Origin: JAGVPT01 sp963717445
GTDB lineage: Bacteria; Bacteroidota; Ignavibacteria; UBA10030; UBA8401
NCBI GenBank assembly: GCA_963717445.1
Contig: OY970334.1
Span: 930,001-994,000, forward strand
Reading direction: 5' to 3'
Length of the DNA: 64,000 nt
In this document: positions 25,627 to 34,506 of the stretch, piece by piece
Numbering within the stretch: position 1 is the first letter of the stretch
Layout of the letters: the number at the start of each line of letters is the position of its first letter
Made by a program: the position numbers and the translations under genes
Notes under the pieces: model-generated
Seen by the model: the letters and a program-made list of their open reading frames with translations, nothing else
Told to the model about the DNA's origin: nothing
The model's database searches: none

Positions 25627-28026
25627 TTACAGTCTGAAATGATTTTCGCCGGCGATTAAACGATGCTTCTCCCCTTTCCAAACCAGATAGCCCGAAGTCT
25701 TTTCCGGTAGCCTTATCTCTATATCCCATCCCGAATTCACTAGGACGTAGCTTACCAGAATATCTCCTTTGGGATGCGGCATCTCTCCGCTTGCGCGAGT
25801 CAACGCACCGAGATGAGGTTCGATCTTAATCACGCTAAAACCGGGCGCATCGCTGTCGATGCCGAGTACTGTCCTAAAGAATTCAATGTTCGGGCTTGCA
25901 CCCCATGCATGGCAATCAGAGCGCGTGTTCTTCAGGTCGGATATTTCTCCCAGCGTGGTCATTCCGTATCGTAAATTTTCTTTCCACACTCCGAGCCAGT
26001 CCGGATAACCATTTCCAAGTCCCGCCTCTGTGAGCGCGCGGTATACATAGTATTTGAAATAGATAGTCGCTTGCGTTAAGGAAGTGTCGGCAAGTATCTT
26101 CCAAGCCAGCGCGTCAGCCTCTTTTCCAGAGATTGCCCCCGACAGTATTGCGAGGGCGTTCGCATGCTGGGAGAAGAGATTTTTTTCTTTCGTATCTGCG
26201 AATTCGCGCCTGCCGCCTTCCCAGTATTTCCCGAGAATTGTCTTTTTCATTTGCGCGGCCCACGACAAATACATCTCGGCATACGATTTCATTCCCAGCC
26301 TGCTTTCCATTTCACCGGCGAGCTCGTATGCCCACAAGAGCTGCATGTCAACTATCGAAGAACTGCCGTCCTTCCCCACCGGAGCCATGCCATCTTTCCA
26401 TCCGTCTCCTTCCACCCAATCCGCAAAAACCCAATAAGGTGTATTCCGCAGCGAACCGTCGTTCGCCTGATAGCGATGGAAGAATGAGAGCACCTGTCTT
26501 TCTCCCGGCAGCTTGCTTCTCACGAATTCGCTATCCGGCGTATATACCCAATAGTCGTGCAGCATTCCGATCCACCAAAGTGAGAATGGAGGAATCAACT
26601 GTGTGGTAACGGTAGGGTAGCGGCTCTGCGTCAGTCCATCCGCAATTCGTGAACCGTCCAGCAGGTCAATCGCGTTCCTGGCTAGGCGGCAGTCGCCGCT
26701 GTTGTAGTACGAAACAAGCGCCTGAATTCTTGTATCTCCCACATATTGCAATTGTTCATAATACGGACAATCCATGTATGTCTCGAACGCGCAAAGTCGA
26801 GCCGTCCTCCAACCTATGTTCAGAATTTTTTCAAGGCTTGAGTCGGAACAATCAAATTTAGCATTGAGGCGAAAAGGATATCCGGTGTACGTCCTGTATA
26901 TATCCTCTATCGTAAGCGAATCGCTCGCCGTCCTGACTTCGATCTGAATGTAACGGTACGCCCTCCACCAGAGCGGTGTGAAAGTCTGGCCGACACCACC
27001 GTCAGACACGACTCTGTCTTCCAATCCGATGAACACTTTGCCGGATACATTGTTCCTGTTGTCCTTGTAAAAACGAGCTGGCAATGTCGAATCTTCCCGG
27101 CTCTCCGTATACAACGCCTCCGCGTATTTTATTGAAATTGTTGCCCCCTTCCCGCCACTGAAGGCAACGGTCGGATACGAAACGGTAAGATAAGTTTGGT
27201 CAAGAAGGATACGCGCTTTGGTATTCGGGGGAACAACAATCGGGGAATTACCGGAGGTGAACAAACTAGGGACCTTCACGCCGGCGGCTTCGCGAACTTT
27301 CGGTATTCGCTCCTGTTTCATTTCCATTTGCGGAATCTCTGACGGGACTAACATCCAGCCGGGGTCGTAAGTGAAAACACCCTTGGGCATCCCCTGAAAT
27401 ATCTGGGCGGCATTTTTCCAAGAGGAATCGTCATAGTGTTCACCGCTCCATCCGCTTTCATGCTTGTTCATGTCAAGAAATTCGCCGGGGCTTGCTGCAT
27501 AATATCCCTTCACCTCCGGTGCCATCTGGCGAAATCCGTCGTCCCGGACACATTTCCATGAGCTGTCGGTATCTACGAATTCTTCCATCGAAGAGTTTCC
27601 CTGTAGGATAAACCCGGTGCGATACGAAATCTGAGCTTCGGGCCTCCGCTCGCCGTCATTCCAAACAATTGCAGCAATGATGTTCTTCCCTTCAATCAGG
27701 TACGGAGATATATCGACGGTCTCGTACCGCCAGTGAAGAAGGTCTCCTCGCGCAGGGCCGAGCGAAACAAGGCTCCCGTTGACAAACAATTTGTAGCGAT
27801 TATCCGCGGAGACATGGACGATAAAGGGAGAGGGAGTGTAATGAAGATTAAACTCTTTTCTAAAAAGATAGACCCCATAACCGACGGTGGATTCTTTCGG
27901 CACTTCTATCCAGAAAGCTTTCCACGGATTGTGAAGAATTGAATCCACCTCCGCTTTCATTTCTTTGTCTGACATCATCAACAAAAAAATGAGCGCTGCT
28001 GCAAAAAAGATTGTTCTCCTATTCAT
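25627..28026 (-). CDS. Alpha-L-rhamnosidase, GH78
   Basis: A 799-residue exported enzyme (signal about 1-25). It has an N-terminal jelly-roll (FRKEFNLHYTPSPFIVHVSADNRYKLFVNG about 50-80), a second beta domain, an (alpha/alpha)6 barrel with METYMDCPYYEQLQYVGDTR-like sequence holding the general acid Glu, and a C-terminal beta domain with SDCHAWGASPNIEF. These are the marks of GH78 and its relatives, inverting enzymes that remove terminal L-rhamnose from rhamnogalacturonan and glycosides. It follows an alpha/beta hydrolase by 12 bases and closes the series of pectin genes on this strand. Confidence 0.88.
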   Translation of the reverse strand: MNRRTIFFAAALIFLLMMSDKEMKAEVDSILHNPWKAFWIEVPKESTVGYGVYLFRKEFNLHYTPSPFIVHVSADNRYKLFVNGSLVSLGPARGDLLHWRYETVDISPYLIEGKNIIAAIVWNDGERRPEAQISYRTGFILQGNSSMEEFVDTDSSWKCVRDDGFRQMAPEVKGYYAASPGEFLDMNKHESGWSGEHYDDSSWKNAAQIFQGMPKGVFTYDPGWMLVPSEIPQMEMKQERIPKVREAAGVKVPSLFTSGNSPIVVPPNTKARILLDQTYLTVSYPTVAFSGGKGATISIKYAEALYTESREDSTLPARFYKDNRNNVSGKVFIGLEDRVVSDGGVGQTFTPLWWRAYRYIQIEVRTASDSLTIEDIYRTYTGYPFRLNAKFDCSDSSLEKILNIGWRTARLCAFETYMDCPYYEQLQYVGDTRIQALVSYYNSGDCRLARNAIDLLDGSRIADGLTQSRYPTVTTQLIPPFSLWWIGMLHDYWVYTPDSEFVRSKLPGERQVLSFFHRYQANDGSLRNTPYWVFADWVEGDGWKDGMAPVGKDGSSSIVDMQLLWAYELAGEMESRLGMKSYAEMYLSWAAQMKKTILGKYWEGGRREFADTKEKNLFSQHANALAILSGAISGKEADALAWKILADTSLTQATIYFKYYVYRALTEAGLGNGYPDWLGVWKENLRYGMTTLGEISDLKNTRSDCHAWGASPNIEFFRTVLGIDSDAPGFSVIKIEPHLGALTRASGEMPHPKGDILVSYVLVNSGWDIEIRLPEKTSGYLVWKGEKHRLIAGENHFRL

Positions 28027-28038
28027 AACTCTTTTTTT

Positions 28039-28983
28039 CTATTTCATCCAGCCGTTATCATGCATCCAACTCAGCAGCGGTTGCATCCACTTCTCGGGTG
28101 GGATTCTTGCGGCAAATCCATGCTCTCCCTTTGGAATGATCATGAGCTCTGCGGGTACGTTGTGGCAGCGAAGAGCTTCAAAAAATTCGATACTATTGTC
28201 AAGATCAACTGTCTTATCATCTTCCGTATGCATCAGGAAGGTCGGCGGAGTGCTAGCGGTGACATTCTTTTCGCTTGAAAAAAAATCTATGAGTGAGTCG
28301 GAGGGATGTTCCCCAAGCAATAGATTTCTGGAACCGATATGGCCAAGTTTATTTGTCATGCTTATGACGGGATAGACCAGTATCATGAAATCGGGGCGCA
28401 GGCTGATGTTTTCTCCATCAGCGACAAACGCTCTGTCAAAATGGGTGCCGGCCATTGAAGCCAAATGACCTCCGGCAGAGAACCCCATGATCCCGATTTT
28501 GTTAGAATCAATTCTCCAAGATCCCGCCCGCTCCCTTACGACTTTTATAGCCTGCTGTGCATCCTGCAACGAACCGATAGTCTTATCAACCATCGTCGAG
28601 TCGCTAGGGAGTCTGTATTTAACGACAAAGGCAGCGATCCCTTGTTTTACGAACGCTTGAGCGATTTGGGTACCTTCTATTTCATACGCCTCCAGATAAT
28701 AACCTCCGCCGGGAAAAATGAGAACCGCCGAACCGACCGATTGATTGGAATCAGGAAGATAAGCGGACATCGAAGGAATGCTGACGTTTCTCACAAACTT
28801 TATTCCATTGCCTCCGCCCATTATTTCAGCGGAAGCGACAGCGATCGAGTTTGGCACTTTGCCCTCGTAAAGCGGTACAACCCCCTGACCGAAGGCTTGA
28901 TCATTCAAGAAGTAGAAAATACCCAGTGCGAAAAATACTATTGCGAAATTTTTCACATTTGCCGCCTCTCTATTCTTCATCAA
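28039..28983 (-). CDS. Exported alpha/beta-hydrolase esterase, acetylesterase-like
   Basis: A 314-residue protein with signal peptide (hydrophobic segment FAIVFFALGIFYFL) and an alpha/beta-hydrolase fold. Oxyanion region AVLIFPGGGYYLEA; nucleophile Ser in GFSAGGHLASM; acid Asp in HTEDDKTVDL; His in PKGEHGFA. This is the BD-FAE/xylan-acetylesterase (CE-like, dienelactone-hydrolase related) type found in polysaccharide clusters, likely removing acetyl groups from pectin or hemicellulose. It is 12 bases ahead of the rhamnosidase gene, and 104 bases after another acetylesterase, so the three probably form one operon acting on acetylated rhamnogalacturonan. Confidence 0.82.
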   Translation of the reverse strand: MMKNREAANVKNFAIVFFALGIFYFLNDQAFGQGVVPLYEGKVPNSIAVASAEIMGGGNGIKFVRNVSIPSMSAYLPDSNQSVGSAVLIFPGGGYYLEAYEIEGTQIAQAFVKQGIAAFVVKYRLPSDSTMVDKTIGSLQDAQQAIKVVRERAGSWRIDSNKIGIMGFSAGGHLASMAGTHFDRAFVADGENISLRPDFMILVYPVISMTNKLGHIGSRNLLLGEHPSDSLIDFFSSEKNVTASTPPTFLMHTEDDKTVDLDNSIEFFEALRCHNVPAELMIIPKGEHGFAARIPPEKWMQPLLSWMHDNGWMK

Positions 28984-29087
28984 CCGCCGAATTGCTTAAA
29001 ATGTAAAATCAACGAACTGCCCCGCAATCAGCAGTGGGTTTTCACCCGCGTTACGGGAACATGACGATTTCCATCTGCACTAACTCA

Positions 29088-31124
29088 TCAAGGAGCCCAA
29101 TCGTCGGTTCTGAATGTAGATGCCGGCATTCCTTCCTTATTGAACAGCGTTGCAACCGCATCGTTCGTCCACGTGTATCTGACTGCGATCGGGCTTTTCA
29201 CATTGTCATTAAATACAATAAGTTTCTTCCCATCGACTTCAACATTCGCCTTTACAAACACGCTGTCATTTCCGGCGATGAGGAAATTCGTTTCTCCATT
29301 GCTCTCTTTAAAAGCGAGACCTTTTCCGGCATCATCGAAAGAGAGAATGATTTTCCCTTTTCGGATCTTCATCGATTTGTACAACGGTCCGGAACAGAGC
29401 ACCCTCTCGTGATAGTCTTTGGCGAGCGCCCACAATGCAAGCCTGAGACCAACATCCTGTTTATCCGACGGATGAATGGCGCTCGTGCTGGCGATATCAA
29501 GCGTTACCGCCATTCCCGTGTTGGGCATAGAGAGCACAAGTCGCTGCGCTTCCCTGACCATATATGACTTCGCAATTACACCGTATTTAAAAGGAGCGAT
29601 TTGTACATAATAGAATGGAAAATTCCCCTCTCTCCAATCGCTTCTCCAGTTTTTAATCATCAACGAGAAGAGAGTCTTGTAGTTGTTGTAATCGTTCGGA
29701 GATCCGGAATTCGATTCCCCCTGATACCATATTGCACCTTTGATGTAATAAGGAATCAACGGGGCGATCATGCCGTTGTAGAGCATCGTCGGGGAGCTCG
29801 AACCGATATTCACGATGGACTTCGGCCGCGAATAGAATTCTTCACCCAACGCTTTGTAGACGTAGAATTTACTTCCCATGTATTCGGCGACGGGGAGATA
29901 TTTCCATTCTCCAAAAAGAGCAACACTTGCTGTGGTATCCTTGGCGCTGTCGGGATGAATCCGCATTGTAAGCCCGCCTCCCCAAATTCCGCCCGCGCCG
30001 TCGTTATGGATTACTCTTAAGGCGACCGTCAGAATGGTATCGTTGGCAATTTCTTTCGGAACAGGATAGACGCGAGGAGTCTGGCCGAATCCTCCGTTTT
30101 CCATCGCCCCGATACGAACGCCGTTCGCGTAACAGGCGTCCATGTCGTCGATTGGTCCCAACTCTATGACTAACCTGCTGTTCAGCCATTTTCGCGGTAT
30201 CTCCACTTTCTTTCTGAACCATACAGCACCATGGAAGTCTCCGATTTCCGTAGACTCCCAATATGCCGGCAGGTTCATTTTTCTCCATGCGTTATCGTTG
30301 AAAGCCGGCATAGGACAAGCGCTGTCGCCAAAATCCAGGTTCTCGTATTGATGCGCGGCATCCTTCGCCCCGATGTCAACTGTAGGATGGCTGCGTATCC
30401 AATTATTCAATCTCTCTACCTCACCTCTGGGGTCCACAATTTTTTCCACAACCGGTGTGTACTCGCCAAGCTGTCCGAGGTATTTTCCACTGATCCAGGA
30501 TTGTATTTTTGTTCCGCCCCAGCTCGAGAAGATCAGCCCGATCGGGACACCCAGTTTAGAATGTAATTTCCTTCCGAAGAAGTATGCAACCGCGCTGAAT
30601 TTTGCCGCCGTTGTTGGATTACATTCGCTCCAATTTCCGGCACAATTGAACTCCGGTAAATTCGAGACGGCTCTCGTGACGGTAAACAGCCTGATGTCCG
30701 GATAGTTTGCTTGCTTGATTTCCGCCCCGGAATTTTGAATCAAGTTTCCCGGCGGCCAACCTTCAAGCGGTATTTCCATATTTGATTGCCCAGAGCAAAG
30801 CCATACTTCACCGAGCATCACGTTCTTATAGGCGATGGCTGAATCGCCAACAATGACATTCACTTTATACGGTCCGCCGGCCTTTAATGTCTGAAGTCGG
30901 ACTTCCCACGTGCTGTCAGCCCTCACGACTGCCTTTGCTGCCCTTCCCCAGCTTGCCTTCACGGCGACTTTGGACCCTGGCATCGCCTTCCCCCAGAAAG
31001 GGACATTCGCTTTCTGCTGGAGGACCATATTGTCGGAAAAAATAGCAGGCATGATAACAAAACCGCTTTGCGATTCAGCTTGAGCAACTATTATGAACGA
31101 TAGCAGAAATACGATAATTTTCAT
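29088..31124 (-). CDS. Sialate-O-acetylesterase (SASA) family protein, CE20-like
   Basis: A 678-residue exported protein (signal about 1-20; AGGA six bases before the ATG). The SGNH-hydrolase pattern is clear: WLCSGQSNMEIPLEGW has the catalytic Ser, YQGESNSG the block III motif, and a His follows in DIASTSAIHPSDKQDVG. A beta-sandwich of about 130 residues is inserted in the middle (about 265-395: WFRKKVEIP ... LGPIDDMDACYANG), as in many SASA proteins of plant polysaccharide clusters. In the context of a rhamnosidase and other pectin enzymes, it most likely deacetylates rhamnogalacturonan or xylan oligosaccharides rather than sialic acid. Confidence 0.88.
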   Translation of the reverse strand: MKIIVFLLSFIIVAQAESQSGFVIMPAIFSDNMVLQQKANVPFWGKAMPGSKVAVKASWGRAAKAVVRADSTWEVRLQTLKAGGPYKVNVIVGDSAIAYKNVMLGEVWLCSGQSNMEIPLEGWPPGNLIQNSGAEIKQANYPDIRLFTVTRAVSNLPEFNCAGNWSECNPTTAAKFSAVAYFFGRKLHSKLGVPIGLIFSSWGGTKIQSWISGKYLGQLGEYTPVVEKIVDPRGEVERLNNWIRSHPTVDIGAKDAAHQYENLDFGDSACPMPAFNDNAWRKMNLPAYWESTEIGDFHGAVWFRKKVEIPRKWLNSRLVIELGPIDDMDACYANGVRIGAMENGGFGQTPRVYPVPKEIANDTILTVALRVIHNDGAGGIWGGGLTMRIHPDSAKDTTASVALFGEWKYLPVAEYMGSKFYVYKALGEEFYSRPKSIVNIGSSSPTMLYNGMIAPLIPYYIKGAIWYQGESNSGSPNDYNNYKTLFSLMIKNWRSDWREGNFPFYYVQIAPFKYGVIAKSYMVREAQRLVLSMPNTGMAVTLDIASTSAIHPSDKQDVGLRLALWALAKDYHERVLCSGPLYKSMKIRKGKIILSFDDAGKGLAFKESNGETNFLIAGNDSVFVKANVEVDGKKLIVFNDNVKSPIAVRYTWTNDAVATLFNKEGMPASTFRTDDWAP

Positions 31125-31334
31125 GTCATTCCTATTCGTTTTGAATTGTACTATTTCCCGATCATTTACTTTCGTAGAGCCATTCTCTTGATGGCGATAA
31201 AGCTTTTAAATCGCTCGCCGGCACTCGCGTATAATTTCCCATGGAGGATCATCAAGAGTTTGTGCAAGCAGGCTCGTTTGCAGTTGCTGATAAGAAAGCA
31301 AGCGGTAGATCAATAGGTGATACTAAGAAATTCT

Positions 31335-31991
31335 CTACTTCTTGATTTTCGATTTTGCTTCTTGGAAGTTGCTGGTGAGGCGCTGTGCGCGTTCGGTCAA
31401 CACAGAATATCTCCCCTCTTCTATCGCCTTCTTATCAAGAAGGTCGCTCCCTATGCCGACGGCAACCGCACCGGCAGCTATCCATTCTCCGACATTTTCA
31501 ATTGTGACTCCTCCTGTCGGCATCAATCGGATCTGTGGGAACGGACCGGCGATGTCTTTGAAATATTTCGGTCCGAGCGACGTTGCCGGAAATACTTTGA
31601 TGATGTCGGCTCCGGCGTTCCATCCCGCTAAAATTTCCGTCGGCGAAAAACATCCGGGCAAACAGACGATATCGCTCTCCCGGCAGACAGCGAGAATATC
31701 GAGATTCAGCGCAGGCCCTACGACAAATTTTGCTCCGGCCTTGATGACGTCGCATGCACCCGATTTCTCGGTCACGGTTCCCGCTCCAATCAAGATGTCG
31801 TGGGGTGCATTGCGTGCCATTTCTCCAATGATGTCGACTGCGCCGGGGACTGTCATTGTAATCTCAATGCACTTGACTCCTCCAGCCCGGACCGCGTCGA
31901 CGACTTTTGAGAGGCGTTTCGGATCCTTCATGCGGATGACGGCAACAACTCCGTTTGACAGTATTTGGGTGAGCGTTTCTTTGCGCGACAT
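31335..31991 (-). CDS. eda: KDPG aldolase
   Basis: A 218-residue class I aldolase of normal Eda length with AAAGGA upstream. It splits 2-keto-3-deoxy-6-phosphogluconate into pyruvate and glyceraldehyde 3-phosphate. GGVKCIEITMTVPGA holds the catalytic Glu, ILIGAGTV the next strand, and GADIIKVFPATSLGP the Schiff-base Lys; PTGGVT binds phosphate. The Arg that normally follows the Glu by four residues (EVTxR) is Thr here, which may change substrate preference (KDPG, KDPGal or 4-hydroxy-2-oxoglutarate). It is the last step after the KDG kinases encoded upstream. Confidence 0.9.
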   Translation of the reverse strand: MSRKETLTQILSNGVVAVIRMKDPKRLSKVVDAVRAGGVKCIEITMTVPGAVDIIGEMARNAPHDILIGAGTVTEKSGACDVIKAGAKFVVGPALNLDILAVCRESDIVCLPGCFSPTEILAGWNAGADIIKVFPATSLGPKYFKDIAGPFPQIRLMPTGGVTIENVGEWIAAGAVAVGIGSDLLDKKAIEEGRYSVLTERAQRLTSNFQEAKSKIKK

Positions 31992-32082
31992 AATTATCCT
32001 TTTGAGATCGGAACGATGTTGAGGTTACGGTCAAACTTGAAATTGAGAATACATCCGCACAGTTTCATTCTCTCCATTATTA

Positions 32083-32838
32083 TTACCGTGCCAACCATCC
32101 GCCGTCGACTACCAGAACGTGGCCGTTCACATAGTCGGAGGCGGGCGAGGCAAGAAAAACTGCAACGCCTTTCAAATCGTCGGGCAATCCCCATCGTCCC
32201 GCCGGAATCCGGTCGAGAATCGATTTGGAACGAGCGGGGTCGTCGCGCAATGGCTTCGTATTATTCGTTGCCATGTAGCCGGGGGCGATGGCATTAACGG
32301 TGATTCCGTGTGGAGCCCATTCGTTCGCAAGAGCTTTCGTCACCTGAGCAACTGCTGCTTTACTTGCAGCATACGATGGAACCAGAATTCCTCCCTGGAA
32401 TGCAAGGAGAGAAGAAATGTTGATGATTTTTCCATACTTCCTTTTCATCATATCTCTACCCACCGCCTGGCAGAAGAAGAAGACTGTTTTCGAATTGATC
32501 GCCATGACCTCATCCCAATCTTTTTCGGAAAAATCTATTGCCGGAGTGCGGCGAATAATACCGGCATTGTTGACGAGGATATCGACTTTCCCAAACTCCT
32601 CCAACGTGCGTTGCACAATCATTTCGATCGGGGTAATCGTGCTGAGGTCGGCAACGATGTTGATAGCTTTTCTTTTCATCGCCTCAATTTGCTTGGCGGT
32701 TTCAGAACAGCCGGTCCTGTCGACAAGAACGATGTCTGCTCCAGCCTCTGCAAGCCCAACCGCCATACCGGCACCGAGGCCGGTGCTGCCTCCGGTGACA
32801 ATTGCCGTCTTACCTGAGAGATCAAATTGATTATTCAT
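32083..32838 (-). CDS. kduD: KduD, 2-dehydro-3-deoxy-D-gluconate 5-dehydrogenase
   Basis: A short-chain dehydrogenase of 251 residues from ATG 32838 (three residues longer if 32847 is used; no Shine-Dalgarno for either). Motifs: NAD site TGGSTGLGAGMA, NNAG, catalytic Ser in INISSLL, and YAASK. The C-terminus, IPAGRWGLPDDLKGVAVFLA and VNGHVLVVDGGWLAR, is typical of KduD. It reduces 3-deoxy-D-glycero-2,5-hexodiulosonate, made by KduI from unsaturated galacturonate, to KDG. It is the reductive arm for pectate-lyase products in this region. Confidence 0.88.
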   Translation of the reverse strand: MNNQFDLSGKTAIVTGGSTGLGAGMAVGLAEAGADIVLVDRTGCSETAKQIEAMKRKAINIVADLSTITPIEMIVQRTLEEFGKVDILVNNAGIIRRTPAIDFSEKDWDEVMAINSKTVFFFCQAVGRDMMKRKYGKIINISSLLAFQGGILVPSYAASKAAVAQVTKALANEWAPHGITVNAIAPGYMATNNTKPLRDDPARSKSILDRIPAGRWGLPDDLKGVAVFLASPASDYVNGHVLVVDGGWLAR

Positions 32839-32867
32839 GTCATTCACGAGTTTTAGAAATCTATTGA

Positions 32868-32939
32868 TATCACGCCAAGACGCAAAGCCGCGTAAGATTT
32901 ATTTGTAGGTTATTTGCGCCTCGGCGACTTTGCGTGAGA
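32868..32939. repeat. Inverted pair of the dispersed TCACGC repeat
   Basis: Left arm TATCACGCCAAGACGCAAAG at 32868-32887 (plus CCGCG), right arm GCGCCTCGGCGACTTTGCGT at 32916-32935, roughly complementary. It sits between kduD and gnd. May form an RNA hairpin separating the two genes. Confidence 0.6.
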
Positions 32940-32966
32940 CAAGTTTTCCGGACACTAGAACTATCG

Positions 32967-34421
32967 TTATACCACGTATGCAGACGATGCTGTTTCTCCG
33001 CCGCGGCCGGTCCAGTTTGTATGGAAAAATTCTCCGCGGGGCTTGTCGATTCTTTCGTACATGTGCGCCCCGAAATAATCGCGTTGAGCCTGCAATAAGT
33101 TGGCGGGCAACCGGGAGTTTCTAAATCCGTCGTAATAATTGAGGGCAGTCGCCATAGCGGGAACCCAGATACCGCTGAGAACCGCCGTTGAAAGGACACG
33201 CCGCCACGAATCCTGCGAGCGGTCGATCGTCTCCTTGAAGAAAGGATCCAACAGTAAATTTGTCAAAGCCGGGTTTTTATCGAACGCTTCTTTAATCCTC
33301 CCGAGAAACTTCGACCGGATGATGCATCCGCCTCGCCATAGAAGAGCGATACCCCCGTAGTTCAATTTCCATTTGAATTCTTCCGCCGCTGCTTTTAATA
33401 AAACGTATCCCTGGGTGTACGAAACGATCTTCGAAGCGTAGAGAGCTTTCGAGAGGTCGTCCAGAAAGTCCTGTTTGTCTCCTGTGAATTTCGGCTTGGG
33501 ACCTTGCAGAATTTTTGATGCTTCGACCCGATCTTCCTTCGTCGCCGAAAGACAACGGCCATACACCGCTTCACTGATCATCGTCAATGGAATGCCGAGA
33601 TCGAGGGATGCAACACTTGTCCACTTCCCGGTTCCTTTTTGCCCTGCTGTGTCGAGAATCTTGTCGACAAGAGGAGTGCCGTCCGTATCCTTGAAGGCGA
33701 GGATGTCTCTCGTAATTTCGATGAGGTAGCTGTCAAGCTCCCCTTTATTCCATTGCTCGAAGACATCGTGCATTTCCGGCGCAGACATTCCCAGAAGCTC
33801 TTTCATGATCTGGTACACTTCGCAGATCAATTGCATATCTCCATACTCGATTCCGTTGTGGACCATTTTGACGAAATGACCCGCACCATTTTCGCCGACC
33901 CAATCACAGCATGGCGTGCCGTCGGCAACCTTGGCAGCAATCGATTGAAAAATCGGTTTCACGTGTGGCCATGCGGGGGGAGACCCTCCCGGCATGATCG
34001 ACGGTCCGCGTAAGGCTCCCTCTTCACCGCCGGAAACGCCGGTCCCGATGAAGAGGAAACCCTTCGACTCGAGATATTTCGTCCGGCGGATCGTGTCGGG
34101 AAAATGGGAGTTGCCTCCATCAATAATGATGTCCCCTTGTTGAAGATGAGGAATTAACTGCTCGATGAAATCATCCACCGGCTTGCCAGCCTTCACCATC
34201 AACATGATCTTACGGGGAGTCTTGAGTGAACCGACAAGCTCGGCAATCGAGTGAGTTCCAATAATCTTTTTCCCCTTGGCCCGACCATGGACAAAGTTGT
34301 CGACTTTCTCGATGGTCCGGTTGTAGACCGCGACCGTGAAGCCGCGGCTTTCGACGTTCAGTACAAGGTTCTCGCCCATTACTGCGAGCCCCACTAATCC
34401 TAAATCTGCTTTTTCATTCAT
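32967..34421 (-). CDS. gnd: 6-phosphogluconate dehydrogenase, decarboxylating
   Basis: From ATG 34421 the product has 484 residues, the usual length. N-terminal Rossmann motif LGLVGLAVMGENL with AVYNRT (the Asn-Arg-Thr that prefers NADP+), then GGNSHFPDTIRR, GVSGGEEGALRGPSIMPGG and KMVHNGIEYGDMQ with catalytic Lys and Glu, and the C-terminal YFGAHMYERID tail. It converts 6-phosphogluconate to ribulose 5-phosphate and CO2, yielding NADPH. Within this cluster it would link gluconate-type intermediates to the pentose phosphate route or supply NADPH for the uronate reductases. The upstream frame extension to 34541 crosses a GC-rich palindrome and is not coding. Confidence 0.93.
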   Translation of the reverse strand: MNEKADLGLVGLAVMGENLVLNVESRGFTVAVYNRTIEKVDNFVHGRAKGKKIIGTHSIAELVGSLKTPRKIMLMVKAGKPVDDFIEQLIPHLQQGDIIIDGGNSHFPDTIRRTKYLESKGFLFIGTGVSGGEEGALRGPSIMPGGSPPAWPHVKPIFQSIAAKVADGTPCCDWVGENGAGHFVKMVHNGIEYGDMQLICEVYQIMKELLGMSAPEMHDVFEQWNKGELDSYLIEITRDILAFKDTDGTPLVDKILDTAGQKGTGKWTSVASLDLGIPLTMISEAVYGRCLSATKEDRVEASKILQGPKPKFTGDKQDFLDDLSKALYASKIVSYTQGYVLLKAAAEEFKWKLNYGGIALLWRGGCIIRSKFLGRIKEAFDKNPALTNLLLDPFFKETIDRSQDSWRRVLSTAVLSGIWVPAMATALNYYDGFRNSRLPANLLQAQRDYFGAHMYERIDKPRGEFFHTNWTGRGGETASSAYVV

Positions 34422-34472
34422 TGTGATAATTTTCGCTTTCTCATTGCTGTTGATTGTATCGACTCCAACATA

Positions 34473-34492
34473 CCCTCCCCTGAAGGGGAGGG
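34473..34492. terminator. GC-rich palindrome between kdgK and gnd
   Basis: CCCTCCCCT-GA-AGGGGAGGG, a perfect nine-base-pair stem with a two-base loop, 15 bases after the kdgK stop and 51 bases before gnd. No T-run; it may stall or terminate transcription or protect mRNA ends. Confidence 0.55.
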
Positions 34493-34506
34493 CTAGGGTG
34501 GGGTCA

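Noticed and set aside
29088..31124. Sialic acid metabolism as the role of the SASA gene
   Set aside because: No neuraminate genes are nearby; neighbours are rhamnosidase and pectin enzymes, so plant glycan deacetylation is far likelier.
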